Program-made: the position numbers and the translations under genes
Shown: positions 6,287 to 9,800 of the stretch, one piece after another
Position numbering within the stretch: the first letter of the stretch is position 1
How the letters are laid out: each line of letters starts with the position of its first letter
Notes under the pieces: generated by a model
The model's input: the letters and a program-made list of their open reading frames with translations, nothing else
Database searches by the model: none
What the model was told of the DNA's origin: nothing
NCBI GenBank assembly: GCA_003503535.1
Contig: DOCI01000232.1
Location: forward strand, 36,074 to 45,873
Length of the DNA stretch: 9,800 nucleotides
Source: Planctomycetaceae bacterium
Lineage (GTDB): Bacteria; Planctomycetota; Planctomycetia; Planctomycetales; Planctomycetaceae
Reading direction: 5' to 3'

Positions 6287-9226
6287 TCAGTTCTTCTGCT
6301 GCATCAGTTGCCAGGATCGTCCAGGCCGATCGACACGGAATTGGACCACGCGAGTGGACTCCACTTCAGTCACATATGCCGTCCTTCCGTCTGGTCCGCC
6401 GAAGCAAATGTTGCTCGGTTGCGTCCCCAGAACATCGATCTCCTGGAGAATTTCACCACTGGGTGACATCTTCACAACCGTGCCTTTCCCATATCTGGTG
6501 AGGTACAAGTTCCCGTCCACATCGGCCCGCATACCGTCAAACCCGTGGTCGGCAAATTGGCGGACGAGCTGCTTTTCCCCCAGTGAACGATCAGCGTTAA
6601 TCGGAAACGCCCAGACATTTCGTTGCACACTTTCATTCACATACAGCGTTTTTTCATCAGAGCTGACTTCAATCCCGTTCGTAGTTCCCATCTGACTGGC
6701 CACCAGAAGCGTGCTGCCATCTGGATCAATTCGCCAAATCTGACCAGTTCCTTCATTCCAGTTCGGATCACTTGCAAAAATTGTCCCGTCTTTGGTGATG
6801 GCTAAATCATTGGGTTGATTCATGGCTGGGTTGTGGGCAAATGTGCGGATCTGTTTTGTGTCGACATCCACCAGCAAAATATTATGCCCCTGATAATCGG
6901 CGACGTAGAAATCGCCGTCCGCATTGAAACGAATGCCATTCCCAATGCTGCCCTCGGGGACTTCGACAAACACAGACGCCGAGCCAGCTGGAGTCACACG
7001 GCCGATTGTTCCCTGACGCTGTAAATTCACCGCATACAAATTGCCCGCCGCATCACAGGCAGGTCCTTCGATGCCGGGTGTGAATTCGCCCTTACGGGTC
7101 AAGATTCGTGCATTCCAAAGCGGTTCTTCAACCTTGAATGTGATTTCCTGCTGTCCGAAAAACCGCTCGGCCGGCCATGATGACCAGCTATCATCTTCAC
7201 CGACACGCAATTGCCACCACCCCGCCAGGTCGATCACCTGCCCACCGGGAACCATAAGACGAGGTGACATCTCTAGTCCCGCATTGGACTGATTGCTTCG
7301 AAGCACCAGAAGATTGGTGGATTTGATCTCGGACTCTTCTGCCAGGATTGTCCAACGCTGACTGATGCCGTCGGCTCGGCGTGAAATCAACGTTCCGTTC
7401 CAGAACAGATCAAACTGTTGGTTAGTATTCTCCAGTGATACAGTCAACTCCTGCGCCTGCTTAGAGGTCCCGGTCAGATCGATCACACAACGAAACCAAC
7501 TGGAAGAGTTACCCTGAGCTGCGTCTTGTTCACTCAGCGTAGTCTCCGTTGTCGGCACACCGATACGAATCCAGCGCTGATTCGATTTATTCCGCAGGCC
7601 GCTGCCGGGCGTTGTCTCGGTTACCGGCAGGCCCGTTGTCATGTAGACAGCGTTAGCGAGCAGTCGGATGAAACCGGGCTGCTTAAAATCTTCAGGATGT
7701 CCCAACGCGAAATAGTAGGTCGATCCGCCGTCAGTTCGCTTATAAATCCAAGCGGCTGGTTCGGGCTCGTGTCCGTCTACATGGCCAGTCAACAAAAGTT
7801 GAGCCCCTGGTTGAAGTGGCCCGGTTTTGTACATATGCCCGCCTTGTATATAGGGCTCGCGCGGCACATCTTTCAGTAGTTCCAACTGGTCAGCCGACTC
7901 GACGATGCGCGTTGTTGCCAAGAGTTCGTCTGGATAACTGCCGTGATAATTGCCGCCGATGATTTCCGCATCAAATTCAGGCCAGTCCTTCAGACCGGCG
8001 GGCACATCCTCACTTCGCAGTGCAAATGCATGGCTCGACGAGCGCAATGCAATTAATGGTTTGCCAGCGTTCAGATACTGTTTGATGAGATTCAATTGTT
8101 CGGGGGGCAATGTCCGTCTGCGGATACTCATCAGCACAACATCGGCCGATTCAATCGCTGTCAGTCCTGGAATAGAATTGCGATTCTCCTCGTTGGCATG
8201 CAGAATGGTGACCCGAAAGTCTTTGCCTAACATGTTGACAGCGAAATTTGTCAACGATGTTTTTGTATCGTATGGATCCTCAGCAATGATCATCACGACA
8301 TCCGGTCGCTGATCTTCGCGATAGCGAAACGGTTTCCCACCCACAAATTGATCGGACGTGATCGTTGAACAGACAAACCGCTCGATGTGTGAAATGATTA
8401 AATCATTTCCGGAATAATGACTGACGTAAGGCCAGCGTTTCGGGTTGTACATCGCATCGGTCAGGTCTCGCATCAGGGCCACGTTTTTGCCGTTCTGTGC
8501 CATCTGTCGCAGGCCGAACGGGCGACCGAGTACACACATGTTGACATGCACGCCAGCCAGTACAACATTCTTAATGCCGCGTTCCTCCAGCGCATTCCAG
8601 ATTTCATCTCCACGATCAGAAATCAGATCGCAATCGGCATCAATACTGATCAACGGTGACTGCTTGCGCCAGGGCCGCCCCGGATTACGACCTTCAGCTG
8701 CCAGTTGCTCCTGCCACTTGGCCCGCTCCTGGTCGCTGTCATCATTGCCGCCGTCGGATTGATCAAGCGGATACAGCGATTGTTCTTCGGCGGGAATCGA
8801 ATAACACCACGAGGTGATTTCGGCAGGCAACCGATCAGCGGATTTGGCATTGATGGCTCGCATTCGGGCGGGGTGATCGCCGTATGCATCCATGCATCCG
8901 CTTGGCGCGTGAATAATTGTCGCGCCTTGCTGGCGGGCAGCGTTCAGCGTTGCTTCCAGTCGGGGAGCAAATTCGTTAAGTCTCTGCACGGCGTTGTAAC
9001 AGGTGTGGGAATCCCATACATCACAGACAATGATAGCCGTCTCACTCGGCTTCCAGACTTCGTCAGATTCCACATAATGGAACCGCAAGCCGTCCGGCCC
9101 GGTTGGTACCTGAGATCGCAGAGTGAGATTGAACTCAGGTTCCGCAGCTGCACCCGTTTGTAATAAGCCGATTAACTGAAAGAAGACAATGAAAACCGGC
9201 AGCGAAAACAGTTTCAGAATGGGCAT
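6287..9226 (-). CDS. Secreted isochorismatase-like / ThuA-like / SMP-30-like fusion protein (979 aa)
   Basis: The ATG at 9226 is chosen over an in-frame ATG at 9298: AGAGG (complement of 9232-9236) lies five bases upstream and the product starts with a Sec leader, residues 1-28 (ending QTGAAA). Residues about 60-290 are an isochorismatase-like cysteine hydrolase: IIVCDVWDSHTC (65-76, D69 and D72) and AGVHVNMCVLGRPFG (224-238, presumed nucleophile C231). The catalytic Lys could not be placed with certainty. Residues about 306-533 are a ThuA-like class I glutamine-amidotransferase fold (IIGGNYHGS at 422-430; FALGHPEDF at 506-514). Residues about 545-690 look like a jelly-roll, sugar-binding-type module. 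Residues about 700-966 are an SMP-30/gluconolactonase-like propeller with probable metal ligands E720, N850 and D897, and N806 near the substrate. Substrates are unknown; the parts suggest periplasmic carbohydrate or amide processing. There is no stop or frameshift, so it is one intact protein. It shares a divergent promoter region with the gene at 9441. Confidence 0.9.
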   Translation of the reverse strand: MPILKLFSLPVFIVFFQLIGLLQTGAAAEPEFNLTLRSQVPTGPDGLRFHYVESDEVWKPSETAIIVCDVWDSHTCYNAVQRLNEFAPRLEATLNAARQQGATIIHAPSGCMDAYGDHPARMRAINAKSADRLPAEITSWCYSIPAEEQSLYPLDQSDGGNDDSDQERAKWQEQLAAEGRNPGRPWRKQSPLISIDADCDLISDRGDEIWNALEERGIKNVVLAGVHVNMCVLGRPFGLRQMAQNGKNVALMRDLTDAMYNPKRWPYVSHYSGNDLIISHIERFVCSTITSDQFVGGKPFRYREDQRPDVVMIIAEDPYDTKTSLTNFAVNMLGKDFRVTILHANEENRNSIPGLTAIESADVVLMSIRRRTLPPEQLNLIKQYLNAGKPLIALRSSSHAFALRSEDVPAGLKDWPEFDAEIIGGNYHGSYPDELLATTRIVESADQLELLKDVPREPYIQGGHMYKTGPLQPGAQLLLTGHVDGHEPEPAAWIYKRTDGGSTYYFALGHPEDFKQPGFIRLLANAVYMTTGLPVTETTPGSGLRNKSNQRWIRIGVPTTETTLSEQDAAQGNSSSWFRCVIDLTGTSKQAQELTVSLENTNQQFDLFWNGTLISRRADGISQRWTILAEESEIKSTNLLVLRSNQSNAGLEMSPRLMVPGGQVIDLAGWWQLRVGEDDSWSSWPAERFFGQQEITFKVEEPLWNARILTRKGEFTPGIEGPACDAAGNLYAVNLQRQGTIGRVTPAGSASVFVEVPEGSIGNGIRFNADGDFYVADYQGHNILLVDVDTKQIRTFAHNPAMNQPNDLAITKDGTIFASDPNWNEGTGQIWRIDPDGSTLLVASQMGTTNGIEVSSDEKTLYVNESVQRNVWAFPINADRSLGEKQLVRQFADHGFDGMRADVDGNLYLTRYGKGTVVKMSPSGEILQEIDVLGTQPSNICFGGPDGRTAYVTEVESTRVVQFRVDRPGRSWQLMQQKN

Positions 9227-9374
9227 GAATACCTCTTGGGTAGGGTCTCGAATGCGGCGTGTGTGATTCTGATTCCCGCTAAAACCAGTAGACATCATGA
9301 CGCTGACACAATCGCGTTTACGTCATATTTTCAGGTCATACCGATTCGGGACTTTTCATCACGTGGATATTATG

Positions 9375-9402
9375 CGATTATGATGTCACGTGACATTAAT
9401 CG
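9375..9402. promoter_or_regulatory. Operator-like extended palindrome in a divergent promoter region
   Basis: ATGTCACGTGACAT at 9383-9396 is a perfect 14-bp palindrome centred on CACGTG. It is flanked by CGATTA (9375-9380) and its complement TAATCG (9397-9402), offset by two bases on the left, so the dyad covers 28 bases. A second CACGTG lies at 9360-9365, with centres 27 bases apart, and GTCATA is directly repeated at 9322-9327 and 9335-9340. The site is 44 bases before the ATG at 9441 and about 150 before the ATG at 9226, as expected for a dimeric regulator controlling one or both divergent genes. TATGAT at 9379-9384 could be a -10 box overlapped by the palindrome, which would favour repression; this last point is weak. 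Confidence 0.55.
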
Positions 9403-9440
9403 TCAATGCCCTCCCGCAATTCAATTCAGGGAATCCACGA

Positions 9441-9800
9441 ATGTTCAACGTCGGACGTCGCCAGTTTTTGCAAACATCCGCTATTCTCGCCGCCAGTGGT
9501 CTCACAGCCTCTCAACTGCATGCGGCACAGTCTGCAAGCTCAGCCGGAAATTTGCATATAGCACCGTTCCGATTTGATGTCTCTCCACCGCTGGGTCATC
9601 CGCTCTGTGGTGGCTGGATCAAGCCTGTCGTCGCTTATGATGATCCCCTCGAAGCGATTGGTTTTGTTTTGCTCGGGGCAGGGGACCCGATCGTCATTTG
9701 CTCCGTCGACTGGACAGGGCTGCTCAACGAGGCCCATGTCGAGTGGCGGAAAGCCCTCGCCGAGGCGGCAGGCACCACGCCAGATCGAGTTGCCGTGCCT
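9441..9800 (+). CDS. Tat-exported protein resembling the neutral ceramidase N-terminal domain (partial)
   Basis: The first 120 residues are present and the gene runs off the right edge in frame. The ATG is preceded by AGGGAA (9428-9433) with a seven-base gap. A twin-arginine leader, NVGRRQFLQTSAILAASG (residues 3-20, R6 and R7), ends near QLHAAQ, so folded export by Tat is predicted. The mature part begins with FRFDVSPPLGHPLCGGW, then DDPLEAIGFVLLGAGDPIVI, CSVDWTG and EAAGTTPDRVAV. This order (a DVSPP/DVTPP start, a DPL-A element, a strand with VDW, then an AAGT-x-x-RV turn) is what I remember from planctomycete proteins annotated as neutral/alkaline non-lysosomal ceramidase N-terminal domain. 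The true substrate need not be ceramide. The promoter region is shared with the divergent fusion gene ending its leader at 9226. Confidence 0.8.
   Translation, partial: MFNVGRRQFLQTSAILAASGLTASQLHAAQSASSAGNLHIAPFRFDVSPPLGHPLCGGWIKPVVAYDDPLEAIGFVLLGAGDPIVICSVDWTGLLNEAHVEWRKALAEAAGTTPDRVAVP

Noticed and set aside
6815..9163. Several long open frames on the plus strand opposite the fusion gene
   Set aside because: They lie wholly within a well-supported coding gene with clear domains and look like antisense shadow frames.
9227..9298. Upstream ATG at 9298 as the start of the fusion gene
   Set aside because: It adds 24 polar residues ahead of the signal peptide, whereas the ATG at 9226 has AGAGG at ideal spacing.
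1..9800. CRISPR array, insertion sequence, tRNA or rRNA gene, phage or defence genes
   Set aside because: No regularly spaced repeats, transposase-like proteins, tRNA cloverleaf signatures or nuclease/toxin domains were seen on either strand.

Overview
The window most resembles a chromosomal segment of a planctomycete (phylum Planctomycetota, perhaps a Gimesia/Rubinisphaera-like lineage). This is inferred from gene content, with no database search. The signs are: a DUF1501 protein with a twin-arginine leader, two exported PQQ-like beta-propellers, a very long secreted isochorismatase/ThuA/SMP-30 fusion, a second Tat-leader protein resembling the N-terminal domain of neutral ceramidases, long intergenic gaps, and mostly single genes on alternating strands.

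Layout. 1-317 (-) is the N-terminus of a DUF1501 Tat-exported protein running off the left edge. 318-627 is gene-free with nested inverted repeats. 628-1932 (-) is a 434-aa secreted PQQ-like propeller with a plausible sigma70-type promoter at 1973-2001. 1933-2655 is a 723-base gene-free stretch holding that promoter, two small hairpins and an inverted pair of REP-like palindromes. 2656-3507 (+) is a polytopic membrane protein of unknown function. 3634-4380 (+) is a short-chain dehydrogenase/reductase (SDR) lacking the catalytic Tyr, followed by a strong hairpin. 4559-6064 (+) is a second secreted PQQ-like propeller. 6065-6286 is a convergent intergenic region with inverted repeats. 6287-9226 (-) is the 979-aa fusion protein. 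9227-9440 is a divergent promoter region with a perfect 14-bp palindrome inside a longer dyad. 9441-9800 (+) is the start of the ceramidase-like Tat protein, cut by the right edge.

Functionally, five of the seven genes encode proteins predicted to leave the cytoplasm (Sec or Tat leaders), one is membrane-embedded, and only the SDR looks cytoplasmic. The genes do not form an obvious operon. The best-supported regulatory unit is the divergent pair at 6287-9226 and 9441 onward, which shares a 214-base promoter region with an operator-like palindrome. No phage, insertion sequence, CRISPR array, tRNA or rRNA gene is visible. I found no clearly new multi-gene system. The most interesting items are the triple-domain secreted fusion, the shared-promoter palindrome, the REP-like pair and the Tyr-less SDR.
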